Counted from the first letter of the stretch, positions 32,501 through 40,594 are shown. The stretch: DNA of 40,594 bases from CAYQDF01 sp964416175 (GCA_964416175.1 CAYQDF010000019.1:1-40594), one strand, 5' to 3'. Program-made: numbers and translations. The notes: generated by a model from the sequence alone, not told the origin.

Positions 32501-32729
32501 CGGCTTATGCACCGACGCCGTCGCGGGTATGACGTACACTGCAAGCATGCCGCGCTACGTCGGTTCGGGCATTCCAGGCACCGGCGTGCCAGCCGGCGGA
32601 AGCAGCACCCTGACCATCACGGCTGTCCCCGGCGGCGATGTCGCCTCGCCGTCCCAGAGTGGCTTGCTGCTTATGTACCGGGACGCGAAGATCCAGCGCC
32701 AGGCCGATGCGATTAAAGTGCATCCGTGA
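29589..32729 (+). CDS. Secreted subtilisin-like serine protease (S8) with PA domain
   Basis: 1046 residues. A signal peptide (about 1-22, LALTFALPASAQ) and an I9-type prodomain (about 45-150) precede a subtilase domain with the triad D182 (VLDSGIDYTH), H270 (GGHGTHVSDI) and S591 (GTSASAPVLAG). A protease-associated insert lies between H and S (about 400-520, GAIAAVIANN). The C-terminal ~400 residues are beta-sandwich-like (Fn3 or cell-surface modules), with no sorting signal recognised. It should degrade extracellular protein or peptides. ATG 29589 has GGAGG four nt upstream; the frame is open to 29562 but the signal peptide starts at 29589. A hairpin terminator follows, so it is probably its own transcript. 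Confidence 0.93.
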   Translation: MSKTLRSIFIIVLALTFALPASAQDAPPVDVSELLIPDGPVSVEVSPILARASGEVEVWVQLVDEPLAVAHGRDARQRGGNLTREQQSEYLRGLNQKQDALMGQIRSLGGTELARVSKAHNAVAVRVDARQISAIAALPNVRAVRPVINYELDLGEVVPYIGAADAQADGFDGTGVVVAVLDSGIDYTHFNLGGSGSVADYLAAYGTTTADPANKSRDGLFPTAKVIAGYDFVGESWPQTGVPGGGPLSPDDDPIDCGPGTIPAPCAGGHGTHVSDIIAGQSTDGTHKGVAPGAKIVGVKVCSSISTSCSGIALLQGMDFALDPNGDGDISDAVDVINMSLGSSYGQVEDDLSFASQNAVNLGVVVVTSAGNAADRPYIVSSPSTAPGVLSVAATFHPSSKLYLISSNSTVGGIWQSWSAAPVLTAGTLFYDTTNASTRIGCTNAAGGNPFAPGSHAGRILLMDRGTCAVSMKVSNAAAAGAIAAVIANNVSQPTCDLPPTFSFGGGTPSIPGYTITLADGNLLKSTSLSAAASIDPGSAAPLVGNMAAFSSRGPSYSFNAIKPDIGGIGTDIQSAQVGTGTGETPFAGTSASAPVLAGSAVLMVGKYPTRTPAEIKSLLVNTAEANIGLNTFVCPGVGAPITRIGGGEVRVNRALDSATAAWDAADKTPSLSFGYHALTGSQSFNRSVTVRNYSNTARTYTITPSFRYPDDQASGAVSLSAPRTIRVPANGSKNFKVQVKVDVTKLPIWDLNGGSRGGDGFRLQGVEFDGYITIADATDDVHVAWHILPHRSAEVTPAAENVILSNGTADLALSNAGGAVDGRVDLFSLLGTSGRIPPPALPGPGDNFAVIDLKSVGARLVGSNLQFAINTFGVRAHPNYPAEFDIFIDTNRDGTDDFVVFNTELGGFAATGQNVVAAGPLPSGPFLAFFFTDADLNSGNVILTVPLVAVGLTASTQFDFSVFGCDNYFTGLCTDAVAGMTYTASMPRYVGSGIPGTGVPAGGSSTLTITAVPGGDVASPSQSGLLLMYRDAKIQRQADAIKVHP

Positions 32730-32819
32730 TCTCGGTGATGGCGTCCAGATCCATTGCGTGGAGTGGAGCCTCTCCGGACATGACCAACGACGGACTGTAA
32801 GACATGCATGTTGATAGCT

Positions 32820-32849
32820 GGGGACAGAGGAAGCCTCTCCTTTGTCCCC
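32820..32849 (+). terminator. Terminator after the subtilase gene
   Basis: A 7-bp stem GGGGACA/TGTCCCC (32820-32826 with 32843-32849) enclosing a 4-bp stem, followed after 5 nt by TTTTT. It lies 91 nt after the stop codon. Confidence 0.6.
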
Positions 32850-33244
32850 AGTGATTTTTACGGCCCCGGAGGGGCGTCCTGGTATATGCGCCAGTTTGAA
32901 TGTAGCCGTGCCCTCAGGTGTCGCGCTGGAATCGGTACTCTGAGGCTATGGCGCGTTCGAATATTCTCGGATATAAATTGTATTCCCTTTGGGCTTTGTC
33001 CTGGCGGAGCAACCGGTCCGATAATGCGCCGTGCAGTTCCCCTCGTTTCCAGAGGGTTCTTCCTCGTCCTTAGAATATTCGGATGCAGTCATGGGGGGAA
33101 TCGACCTCGGATCTTCCAATTTCGATCCCGCCCTATCTCAGGAGGTGTTGAGAGACGAAAGAGAACAAATATCAGACCCAATCAATATTTAATCTACCCA
33201 TCGATATCTGACGGATAATGAACATGCGAAAAGGAGATCTTCCC
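32850..33244 (+). other. Intergenic region before the 5'-nucleotidase gene
   Basis: About 395 bases with no convincing gene. Two GAATATTC palindromes (32959-32966 and 33073-33080), each followed within 0-2 nt by GGAT, lie 114 bp apart and could be a pair of operator sites. No clear consensus promoter or known riboswitch was recognised. Confidence 0.4.
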
Positions 33245-35056
33245 ATGGTAAAGCGAAACTTATGGAAAGCGGCGATGATATTAATGGTGCTGGCTGTCCT
33301 GATTTCTGTGTTCCCGACAGCAGCGGTGGCCAGGCAGCCCAAGGTTAACTTCTGGTTGACCGTCCTGCACAACAACGATGGCGAATCCAGCCTGATAAAC
33401 CTCGGCACCGGAGTCCTGGCAGACTTTGGTGGAGTTGCGCGCTTCAAGACCGTGGTCGATAACCTGAAGCGGGAGGCGGTCACGGGGGTGCCCAGCCAGC
33501 CGGGAGCCAAGCGGGGTGTGATCATGGTCTCCTCAGGGGACAATTTCCTGGCTGGTCCGGTGTTCAGCGCCAGCCTGGATAAAGGTGTACCTTTCTATGA
33601 CACCATCGCCATGGACAAGATTGGTTATACCGCTGTGGCGATCGGCAACCACGACTTCGACTTTGGACCGGATGTGCTGGCGGATTTCATCTCTGGCTAT
33701 TCGGAGACCCTGCCGCCCTATCTCAGTGCTAACCTCGATTATTCAGGTGAACCCAGGCTGCAAGACCTCTTTGACCGGCGCCGGATTGCACGCAGCGTGA
33801 TCGTCAAGGAGCGCGGGGAGCTCATTGGCATCATCGGCGCCACCACCCCGGCATTGAGGTTCATCTCCAGCCCGCGCAACGTAATCGTCAGCGAAGACGT
33901 CGCCGGGGCGGTGAATGCAGAGGTCGCTAAGCTCGAAGCCAGAAAAGTCAACAAGATCATCCTGATCAGCCACCTGCAAAGCATCCAGGAAGACCTGGCA
34001 CTGGCGCCGATGCTTAACGGCGTGGACGTGATGGTAGCCGGCGGGGGGGATGAGGTGCTGGCAAACCCGGGCGATCTGCTCGTCCCGGGTGATGAGACTC
34101 AAGTTTTTGGCCCATACCCGCTTTTCGCAACGGACATGGATGGCACCCAGGTGCCTGTCGTCACCACGGCTGGCAATTACGGGTATGTCGGCCGGCTGGT
34201 CGTGGGCTTCGATAAATCTGGCAACGTGTCTATGATCGATGATTCTAGCAGCGGCCCGGTCCGTGTGGCGGGTGGGACGCACCCGGACGCTGTGCCACCG
34301 GATCCGGTAGTCCAGGCTCAGGTTGTGGATCCCATCGTCGAAGCCCTGGCAGCCCTCGCTGCCAATGTGATCGGGATTTCGGAAGTTGACCTGGACGGCA
34401 TCCGGGCGAATGTCCGCACCATCGAGACCAACGAAGGCAACCTGGTGGCGGACTCCCTGCTCTGGCAGGCGACCCAGCTCGCTGGAGCCTTCGGCGTGCC
34501 TGCCCCGGATGTCGCCCTGCAGAACGGCGGCGGCATCCGCAACGATTCGATCATCCCCGCAGGGAACATCACCGAACTGGATACTTTCAGCATTGTGCCT
34601 TTCCCCAACTTTGTCTCTGTTGTTGAAAATATATCCAGAGGCCAGTTTAAGGAGATCCTGGAGAATGCGGTCTCGCGGGTGGAGTTCGTGGATGGCCGCT
34701 TCGCCCAGGTCGCCGGATTCAGTTTCGTTTGGGATCCCGCTGGGACTCCCCAACTCCTGGATGCTCTCGGGAATGTAACGCAGGCTGGCACCCGAATCCG
34801 GGAGGTTGTGCTGGATGATGGCACGGTCATCGTCAGCAGTGGAGCTGTGGTCGCCGGCCCAGACCTGACCATTGCGACCATCGACTTCCTGGCACGCGGC
34901 GGCGACCAGTACCCCTTCCGAGGCGCGCCGTTCACCACCCTGGGCGTCACCTACCAGCTGGCGCTGAGAAACTACATAGAAGTCGGGCTGAACAGCTTAA
35001 TCACCGCTGCGGACTATCCGAAAGGCGGTGAAGGGCGCATCACCCGGCTGCCTTAA
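33245..35056 (+). CDS. Secreted 5'-nucleotidase / 2',3'-cyclic phosphodiesterase family protein
   Basis: 603 residues. A signal peptide (about 1-30, ILMVLAVLISVFPTAAVA) is followed by a calcineurin-like phosphoesterase domain with LHNNDGE, SSGDNFLAGP, GNHDFDFGP, ISHLQS and a GGGDEV block in place of the usual GHxH. A 5_nucleotid_C domain from about 350 contains ETNEGNLVADSLLW and NGGGIR. The family hydrolyses nucleotides outside the cytoplasm to nucleosides and phosphate. ATG 33245 has AGGAG eight nt upstream; an earlier in-frame ATG at 33218 adds only a basic stretch before the signal peptide. The next gene encodes a likely secreted nuclease, so the pair would digest DNA or RNA to nucleosides. 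A strong terminator separates them. Confidence 0.93.
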   Translation: MVKRNLWKAAMILMVLAVLISVFPTAAVARQPKVNFWLTVLHNNDGESSLINLGTGVLADFGGVARFKTVVDNLKREAVTGVPSQPGAKRGVIMVSSGDNFLAGPVFSASLDKGVPFYDTIAMDKIGYTAVAIGNHDFDFGPDVLADFISGYSETLPPYLSANLDYSGEPRLQDLFDRRRIARSVIVKERGELIGIIGATTPALRFISSPRNVIVSEDVAGAVNAEVAKLEARKVNKIILISHLQSIQEDLALAPMLNGVDVMVAGGGDEVLANPGDLLVPGDETQVFGPYPLFATDMDGTQVPVVTTAGNYGYVGRLVVGFDKSGNVSMIDDSSSGPVRVAGGTHPDAVPPDPVVQAQVVDPIVEALAALAANVIGISEVDLDGIRANVRTIETNEGNLVADSLLWQATQLAGAFGVPAPDVALQNGGGIRNDSIIPAGNITELDTFSIVPFPNFVSVVENISRGQFKEILENAVSRVEFVDGRFAQVAGFSFVWDPAGTPQLLDALGNVTQAGTRIREVVLDDGTVIVSSGAVVAGPDLTIATIDFLARGGDQYPFRGAPFTTLGVTYQLALRNYIEVGLNSLITAADYPKGGEGRITRLP

Positions 35057-35066
35057 GACCGTTTTA

Positions 35067-35102
35067 GATGGGCTTGCAAGTTCTTTGCAAGCCCATCATT
35101 TT
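35067..35102 (+). terminator. Strong intrinsic terminator after the 5'-nucleotidase gene
   Basis: A 13-bp perfect stem (35067-35079 with 35085-35097) with a 5-nt loop, followed by ATTTT. Confidence 0.92.
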
Positions 35103-35138
35103 GCGCCATAATATTGAGCAAAGAGGAAAGGAGTTGTC

Positions 35139-38100
35139 ATGATTGAGAGACAAAGGATTCAGCCAGGGCTGGCCGCCTTGCTTGTTCTGGCGCTGGTGAT
35201 GGCCAGCTTCCCAATCGGCGCATTCTCATTCAAAGTCGCTCGCGCCCAACCGGCGGTCTTCATCAACGAGATCCATTACGATAATACCGGCACGGATGCC
35301 GGCGAGGCGATAGAGATCGCCGGGCCGGCGGGGACGGACCTGACCGGCTGGAGCCTGGTCCTGTACAACGGAAGCGGCGGCGCCGTGTATAACACAACGA
35401 CCCTATCCGGCGTGATCCCGGATCAGAGCAACAGCTTTGGCACCCTGTCTTTCAGCTACCCGGTCAACGGCATTCAAAATGGTTCGCCGGATGGGGTCGC
35501 TTTGGTGGATGCCAGCAGCACAGTCGTGCAGTTCCTCAGCTACGAGGGCACCTTCGTCGCAGTCGGCGGTCCAGCGAATGGAATGACCAGCACCGACATC
35601 GGCGTATCCGAGACTGGCAGCGAGCCGCTCGGGCAATCCCTGCAGCTGACCGGCACCGGCACCACCTATGCCGACTTCAGCTGGAGCAGCCCTGCTCCAA
35701 ACACCTTCGGCGCGATCAACACCGGGCAGACCTTCCAGGAGGTCGTCAACGCGCCGGTGGTCGCCAGCTGCGGCGCGCCGCTCTCGACCCTTGAGGGCCA
35801 GGCTGCCTCCCGGCAGGTCAGCGCCAACGATGCAGATGGAACGGTGATCAGCATCCTGATCGACAACATCACCCCAACCGATCCGGGCACCATCTCCCTG
35901 AGCGGTTTTGTTCCTTCCCCTGGAATTGGCGGGGCGGCCACGGCGAATGTGGACGTGGGCGCCGCCACGCCTCCGGGGAACTACACGGTTGAGATCGTCG
36001 CCACGAACAACGACTCAACTCCCCAGACGGGGACCTGCACGCTGAGCGTGACAGTCGAGGAGATCCTGCCGATTGGCGCCGTCCAGGGGGTCGTCGGCGA
36101 CACCGACAATGGGCTGCTCTCACGGTCGCCGTTTGCGCCTCCCTCCGGAAATTCCGCCGGCACGCAGTTCGTCGTGATCCAGGGAGTGATCTACCAAAGG
36201 ACGCTTGCCCGCACCAGCAGTGGCGGGAGTCAAAATGGCTTCTTTATCCAGAACACCGCCGCCACTGCGGATGGGGACCCGAACACCTCCGACGGCGTCT
36301 TCGTCTTCATGGGGGGCTTCAACGACCTGATCGGTGGGTACGTCCCGCAGGTGGGAGACGAAGTCATCCTCCGGGCAAGGGTCACCGAGTTCTTCTTCCT
36401 CACCGAGCTGACCAGCGCCACGGCGTTGCAGGTCGTGCGCAGCGGGGTGGACCTGGATACTGAAATCCCCGCTTTCGAGGCCGGCCCACCGAACAACCTG
36501 GCGGACGCTAACCGCTACTGGGAGCGGCATGAAGGCATGCGCGCCCAGGTCCCATCCGGGAGCGTCGTCATCGACAGCCGGGACGTTTTCGCCTCGACAG
36601 CCGATGGCGAGGTATGGGTGATGCGCGGCGACCATCCCGTCGCCCAACGAGCCGACCCTTACGCCCGGCGCGCTTTCCGCGATCCGCACCCGCTTGACAA
36701 CATCGACACAGGCCAGCTCTTCGACGACGGAAATGGCTACCGCATCATCATGGGCAGCCTGGGGATCAAGTTCGCCGCCGGCGACAACACAGCCTTGATC
36801 GCTCCTGCCCGGACATTTGACGCCCTGAACAATGCTCCGGTGGGCGGCGTTTACTTCTCCTTCAGCAAATACCAGATCATGGTCGAGCAGCAGCTCGACC
36901 TTACCCCAGGAGTGGACCCTGCCCTCAACAACCCGCCGCAGACCTTCGACCTCGGCGAGGAGTTCAGCCTGGCGACCTTCAACGTGGAGAACCTGTACGA
37001 CTTCCGGGATGACCCGTTCGACGGCTGCGACTTCGCCGGAAATCCCGGCTGCCCGGGGGTGAACCCGCCGTTCGACTACGTCCCCGCCAGTGATGCCGCT
37101 TACCAGGCGCGCCTGACCGAGATCGCCGAGCAGATCGTCACAGACCTGCACAGCCCGGATATCATCCTGGCGCAGGAGGCTGAAGATCAGGACATCTGCA
37201 CCGTGACCGGGGGCGCGCTGACCTGCGGTGTGGCGGACAACGCCGACGGCAAGCCGGACACACTCCAGGAGCTGGCCACGCGCATCGCCAGCCTGGGCGG
37301 GCCTGCTTATGATGCAGCATACGACCGTGACGGCGCGGATGACCGGGGCATCGTCTCGGCCTACCTGTACCGGACCGACCGAGTCGAGCTGCTCCCGGCT
37401 TTGGCGAGCGATCCCGTGCTGGGGAGCGCCCCGACCGTGGATTACCGCGGGACCCCGCTGCCCTACAACACCGACGTGCAGAACCCCAAAGCCCTCAACG
37501 CTGACCTGCCCGACGATGTCGATCTAAGCACCGGTGTGGATGGCTCGAACGTCTTCACCCGCCCCCCACAGGTCGGACTGTTCCGCCTGTGGCGGGATGG
37601 GATTGAGAACAGCGTCTTCACCGACCTGTACGTCTCCAACAACCACTTCAGCAGCACCCCGAACGCCCGCGTCGGGCAGCGCATGGAACAAGCGCTTTAC
37701 AACGCCGAGATCGTGGCTGCCTTGCAGGCGGATGAAGCGGATGTGCGCGTCGTGGTCGGCGGGGACCTGAACGTATACCCGCGGCCGGACGATCCCTTCG
37801 TGCCGGGCGATGCGCTCTTCCCGAGCGACCAGCTGGGTCCCATCTATGATCAGGGGCTGATCAACCTGTTCGATGTCCTGGTCAGCGAGATCCCGGTCAC
37901 TGCGTACGGTTACATTTTCCAGGGCCAGACGCAGACCCTTGACCAGATCTTCGTGACCCAATCCATGCTGGATGATCTCGTGCAGGTGGGGGTGGCGCAC
38001 ATCAACAGCGACTTCCCGGCGGATTACGACGGCGACGGACCGCGCGGCACGAGCGATCACGACCCGAACGTCGCCAGGTACGACGCGCTGCCCACAGTGG

Positions 38101-38348
38101 AAAAGCTCATGAGCCTGGTGCTCTACTATCAAGAGAGCGGCGACATTACTGGTAGGAATACTGCGCGCGCCCTTATCAATCGGCTGATCCGGGCAGGTCG
38201 CTATCGCGACCAGGGCAAGATCGCCGCGTATGAAGCGCAGCTGCAGGCTTTCATCAACCAGGTGGAGGGTTTTACGCCGCAGTTCGTTACGCCAGCTGCA
38301 TCAAACGCGCTCGTTCAAGAGACGATGCTCTTGCTAACGCTGCAGTAG
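35139..38348 (+). CDS. Secreted lamin-tail / endonuclease-exonuclease-phosphatase protein with FIMAH-like C-terminus
   Basis: 1069 residues. A signal peptide (about 1-36) precedes a lamin-tail domain (about 38-190, FINEIHYDNTGTDAGEAIEI), a beta-rich region (about 200-310), an OB-fold-like region as in ExeM/NucH nucleases (about 310-590), and an EEP nuclease domain (about 607-985). The EEP domain shows LATFNVENLYDF, ILAQEAEDQD, VVGGDLNVYP and TSDHDPNV, with catalytic Asn, Glu, Asp and His present. The final ~80 residues (LINRLIRAGRYRDQG, LQAFINQVEG) resemble the FIMAH surface domain. It is probably an extracellular DNase that scavenges or clears DNA. ATG 35139 has AAAGGAG five nt upstream. A terminator on each side makes it monocistronic. 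Confidence 0.9.
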   Translation: MIERQRIQPGLAALLVLALVMASFPIGAFSFKVARAQPAVFINEIHYDNTGTDAGEAIEIAGPAGTDLTGWSLVLYNGSGGAVYNTTTLSGVIPDQSNSFGTLSFSYPVNGIQNGSPDGVALVDASSTVVQFLSYEGTFVAVGGPANGMTSTDIGVSETGSEPLGQSLQLTGTGTTYADFSWSSPAPNTFGAINTGQTFQEVVNAPVVASCGAPLSTLEGQAASRQVSANDADGTVISILIDNITPTDPGTISLSGFVPSPGIGGAATANVDVGAATPPGNYTVEIVATNNDSTPQTGTCTLSVTVEEILPIGAVQGVVGDTDNGLLSRSPFAPPSGNSAGTQFVVIQGVIYQRTLARTSSGGSQNGFFIQNTAATADGDPNTSDGVFVFMGGFNDLIGGYVPQVGDEVILRARVTEFFFLTELTSATALQVVRSGVDLDTEIPAFEAGPPNNLADANRYWERHEGMRAQVPSGSVVIDSRDVFASTADGEVWVMRGDHPVAQRADPYARRAFRDPHPLDNIDTGQLFDDGNGYRIIMGSLGIKFAAGDNTALIAPARTFDALNNAPVGGVYFSFSKYQIMVEQQLDLTPGVDPALNNPPQTFDLGEEFSLATFNVENLYDFRDDPFDGCDFAGNPGCPGVNPPFDYVPASDAAYQARLTEIAEQIVTDLHSPDIILAQEAEDQDICTVTGGALTCGVADNADGKPDTLQELATRIASLGGPAYDAAYDRDGADDRGIVSAYLYRTDRVELLPALASDPVLGSAPTVDYRGTPLPYNTDVQNPKALNADLPDDVDLSTGVDGSNVFTRPPQVGLFRLWRDGIENSVFTDLYVSNNHFSSTPNARVGQRMEQALYNAEIVAALQADEADVRVVVGGDLNVYPRPDDPFVPGDALFPSDQLGPIYDQGLINLFDVLVSEIPVTAYGYIFQGQTQTLDQIFVTQSMLDDLVQVGVAHINSDFPADYDGDGPRGTSDHDPNVARYDALPTVEKLMSLVLYYQESGDITGRNTARALINRLIRAGRYRDQGKIAAYEAQLQAFINQVEGFTPQFVTPAASNALVQETMLLLTLQ

Positions 38349-38367
38349 CGTTTTTCCGAAAGCTTAT

Positions 38368-38411
38368 AAAGAATGGAGTTCGGTAGAAAGCGGCCGGACT
38401 CCATTCTTTTT
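38368..38411. terminator. Bidirectional terminator between convergent genes
   Basis: A 12-bp perfect stem (38368-38379 with 38398-38409), 18-nt loop, and a T-run on the plus strand. The A-rich other end lets it also serve the minus-strand sbcD gene, whose stop is 40 nt away. Confidence 0.85.
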
Positions 38412-38450
38412 CTGGACGGGCACGCGGCCAATCGGTCACGCGGTCCGAAT

Positions 38451-39692
38451 CTAGGCTTGATCGGCGGTGCCCTCTGCTTCTTCGATCACTTCTTTTGCCA
38501 GGCGCGTCAACTCCTCCTGGTCCGCCGGGGTGGAGTGGCTGGCGCGCCAGTACAGCTCGAGCAGCTCCAGCGGCGAGAGGCTGCCCACCGACTGGTCTTC
38601 CGGCAGACGGATGCGCGCTTCGACCTCGGGCCGCTTCACCAGGTGGAACTCGAAAGCATCGCGGGCCTGTTCGCGCAGGAACCCGTCATCGATCAGCGGT
38701 TCCATATCGCGGGGATATTCAATCGTCAGGCGGACGATGGCGTCCGCCAGTTCTTCCGCGGGGGGCAACGCCTTTTTGAGTTGGGCAGCGAGGTCCGCTT
38801 TCGACTTCAGCCGCAGGCGGCGGTCGATGAAGGGCCGGATGCCCTCGAGCTTCCGCCACTCGACGCGCGTCTTTCCCCTCTTGACGTGGGCGATCACGAA
38901 AAACTTGTCGTCCCCCGCTTCGCCGAAGTCGACCCGCTCGATGGAACCGGGGTAGATCACTGGCGGGTGACCGCCCTCGTTGAGGTCCTGGGGCTTGTGG
39001 ATATGTCCCAGAGCGACATAATCCAGCCGTGGGTCGCGCACCAGAGATCCGGGCAGGATTAGGTCGTTCCCCAGCATGACTGTGCGCTCGGCCCCATACC
39101 TGGCTCCCTGCACGGAGGCGTGGGCGGTCAGCACGACCGGGAGATCCTTGTCAGCCTGCTCCAGCCAGGAATTCACCAGCGCAGTCAGGCGGGCTTCGAT
39201 CGCCTCGAACACGCGCGCGCCGTCGCCGTCGAGCTGCCCCAGATGCGCCAGCATGCCGGAGCGCGAGATCCAGGGCAGGCCCAGCACCTGGAGCGGGAGC
39301 CCTTCAAGGTCTTCTGGGCCCAGAAAGACTGGACTGTCGATAACCCGCACGTGGGGGACTTCCAAAGTGTTAAATTCTTCGATGGCGTTTGCCCGCCCCA
39401 AGGACGGCGAGAGATCGTGGTTGCCGACCAGCAATAGGGTTGGAATCCCTGCCCGGGAGAGGCGGATGATGCGCCTTCCCCATTCGCGCTGAAAGGTGGG
39501 GGCAGGGTTGCGGTCCTTGTAGGCATCCCCCGCGAAGAGCACCAGGTCGACTCTCTCTTCTATCGCTGTATCCACGATGGTGTCCAGCGATTTGAGGAAG
39601 TCCATTACGCGAAGGGGAAGCCCGCTCTGGGGGTCGTGGCGCCCGTAATTCGCCATGTCGATGTGAGCGTCTGCGAAGTGGAGGATTTTCAT
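38451..39692 (-). CDS. sbcD: SbcD/Mre11-type DNA exonuclease
   Basis: 413 residues. Every metallophosphoesterase motif is present: FADAHID at the N-terminus, FAGDAYKDRNP, LLVGNHDLS, VVLTAHASVQG and YVALGHIHKPQ. The N-terminal ~260 residues form the nuclease core and the rest is the SbcD cap and SbcC-binding helices. The SbcCD (Mre11-Rad50) complex opens hairpins and processes DNA ends. The ATPase partner SbcC is not next to it: downstream on this strand is a convergent gene, and upstream is a peptidase-like gene, so sbcC must lie elsewhere. ATG 39692 begins one base after the stop of the C39-like gene, which implies coupled translation. Confidence 0.92.
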   Translation of the reverse strand: MKILHFADAHIDMANYGRHDPQSGLPLRVMDFLKSLDTIVDTAIEERVDLVLFAGDAYKDRNPAPTFQREWGRRIIRLSRAGIPTLLLVGNHDLSPSLGRANAIEEFNTLEVPHVRVIDSPVFLGPEDLEGLPLQVLGLPWISRSGMLAHLGQLDGDGARVFEAIEARLTALVNSWLEQADKDLPVVLTAHASVQGARYGAERTVMLGNDLILPGSLVRDPRLDYVALGHIHKPQDLNEGGHPPVIYPGSIERVDFGEAGDDKFFVIAHVKRGKTRVEWRKLEGIRPFIDRRLRLKSKADLAAQLKKALPPAEELADAIVRLTIEYPRDMEPLIDDGFLREQARDAFEFHLVKRPEVEARIRLPEDQSVGSLSPLELLELYWRASHSTPADQEELTRLAKEVIEEAEGTADQA

Positions 39693-39693
39693 T

Positions 39694-40594
39694 TCAACCG
39701 CCGCCTCCCTCGAGCCGGGCGAGCTGGTCCCAGCCAGGGGAGAAGTTGGGATTCAAGCGCACGGACTGGCGCAGGTCATCGATCGCTCCCTGGAGATCAC
39801 CCAGGGCTTCGCGCGCCAGGGCGCGCCAGTAGAAGCTCTCCTCAAGCACCGGTTCGCTGATCGTCTCGTAGAGGGTGGTGTCGGCCAGGTTGATCACGTC
39901 CTGGTAGCGGCCGCTGTAGTAATATGCCCAGTAGGGCCAGGTCTGGTACCACAGGATCCGGTAAGGACGGGAATAATCGTCAGGCAGATTGGGGTAGAGG
40001 GCGAAGGCGCGGTCGAAGGCAGCGGCTGCGTCAGGATACTGCTGCAGGTTTGTAAGGCTGGTGCCTTCATTGAAGATAGCAAAGAACTGGTCAATGCCGG
40101 ATAGTGTATTCACTTCGGTTTGGGCGACCGCGAGGGCGTGTTGCGTCGCCCAGGCAGGGTCAGCATAGTTGCCGAGCAGGGCATTGACTTCCGTGGAGCG
40201 CTCCTGCGGGTAAACGACCAGGAACAAGTAGTTGAATGAACGCCAGCCCTCCAGGAATTCCGCGTAGCTGACATGGTGGTCCTTGCCATCCTTGACATAA
40301 GTGTCCTGGACGATTAACAATTCCTGCGTCTCGTCGTAGCCGGTGATGAACTGGTAATGGCCCAGCCAGCCCAGTTTACCGGTGTAGTCGTATTCATAGT
40401 AACCTTTTTCTGCGACGACCGGGAAACCGCCGGCGATCAGGCGCGTGATCACCTCGATATCCCCGCCAAAGCGTACCACCGCGCTGAACCCTCCTGCCTG
40501 GGTCTCGGCAAAGTCCTGCATCTCGTAAGGCATGACGTTCTTGTCTTTGTCCTCGGGCTTCACGTAGGCGCCGACCACGTCCCGGTCCCCCTCC
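39694..40594 (-). CDS. C39-like peptidase with TPR region, 5' end outside window
   Basis: About 299 residues of the C-terminal part are visible; the gene runs off the right edge and the last in-frame GTG (40578) is not its true start. Residues up to about 130 match the C-terminal half of the papain-like C39 fold, with the catalytic-type His in LGHYQFITGYD and an Asp/Asn position in IVQDTYV. The catalytic Cys would be in the missing part. The remaining ~170 residues are TPR-like repeats. The family cleaves or binds double-glycine leader peptides, but many members are uncharacterised. It is directly followed by sbcD on the same strand, an unusual pairing. Confidence 0.8.
   Translation of the reverse strand, partial: EGDRDVVGAYVKPEDKDKNVMPYEMQDFAETQAGGFSAVVRFGGDIEVITRLIAGGFPVVAEKGYYEYDYTGKLGWLGHYQFITGYDETQELLIVQDTYVKDGKDHHVSYAEFLEGWRSFNYLFLVVYPQERSTEVNALLGNYADPAWATQHALAVAQTEVNTLSGIDQFFAIFNEGTSLTNLQQYPDAAAAFDRAFALYPNLPDDYSRPYRILWYQTWPYWAYYYSGRYQDVINLADTTLYETISEPVLEESFYWRALAREALGDLQGAIDDLRQSVRLNPNFSPGWDQLARLEGGGG

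Overview
The window looks like a chromosomal segment from a GC-rich (about 60%) bacterium of the phylum Chloroflexota, probably Anaerolineae-like. This rests on the gene families seen (multi-domain S1 protein, ClpC, RadA, PucC-family MFS protein, DUF6391 protein, an FtsK-like/small-protein pair, a zinc-ribbon cyclase-ATPase giant), not on a database search. There is no rRNA, tRNA, CRISPR array, insertion sequence or prophage. Gene density is high, several promoters are near sigma-70 consensus, and some genes appear to have almost no 5' leader.

Layout. 1-11 kb is housekeeping: a partial Mg/Co-chelatase ATPase (-) back to back with S1 (+), then clpC, radA, a PucC-type transporter, a MerR-like regulator with a 50-aa membrane protein, two proteins of unknown function, and holA. 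At 11.06-12.24 kb an AT-richer two-gene cassette (-) has a consensus promoter carrying two GAAC-N4-GTTC LexA-type boxes. 12.4-18.6 kb holds a class V aminotransferase, a MA-type metallopeptidase lipoprotein, a solitary beta-class DNA methyltransferase, a deoxynucleoside kinase, a nucleotidyltransferase-like protein and a ChrB-like protein. A near-perfect parS site sits at 18579-18594, between convergent genes. A GntR regulator follows, with an 8-bp repeat array running from its promoter into its start codon.

The most notable region is 19.35-23.6 kb. A consensus promoter leads into a ~290-nt leader that encodes an 11-residue peptide with two Cys codons and can form competing helices. Then come cysM, a JAMM protease, a MoaD/ThiS-like sulfur carrier fused in frame to a four-helix DUF4395 membrane domain, a membrane thioredoxin, and a MoeZ-type E1-rhodanese. 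Together they resemble the CysO/Mec/CysM thiocarboxylate route to cysteine. The novelty is that the carrier's Gly-Gly is internal and membrane-tethered, and that the leader looks like a cysteine attenuator.

23.8-28.8 kb carries a PIG-L deacetylase, an SRPBCC protein and a 1227-residue cyclase/AAA/TPR protein. 28.9-29.6 kb holds gene debris and a candidate ~100-nt RNA. 29.6-38.4 kb encodes three large secreted enzymes: a subtilase, a 5'-nucleotidase, and a lamin-tail/endonuclease protein with a FIMAH-like end. These suit extracellular digestion of protein and nucleic acid. The window closes with SbcD and a truncated C39-like/TPR protein on the minus strand.
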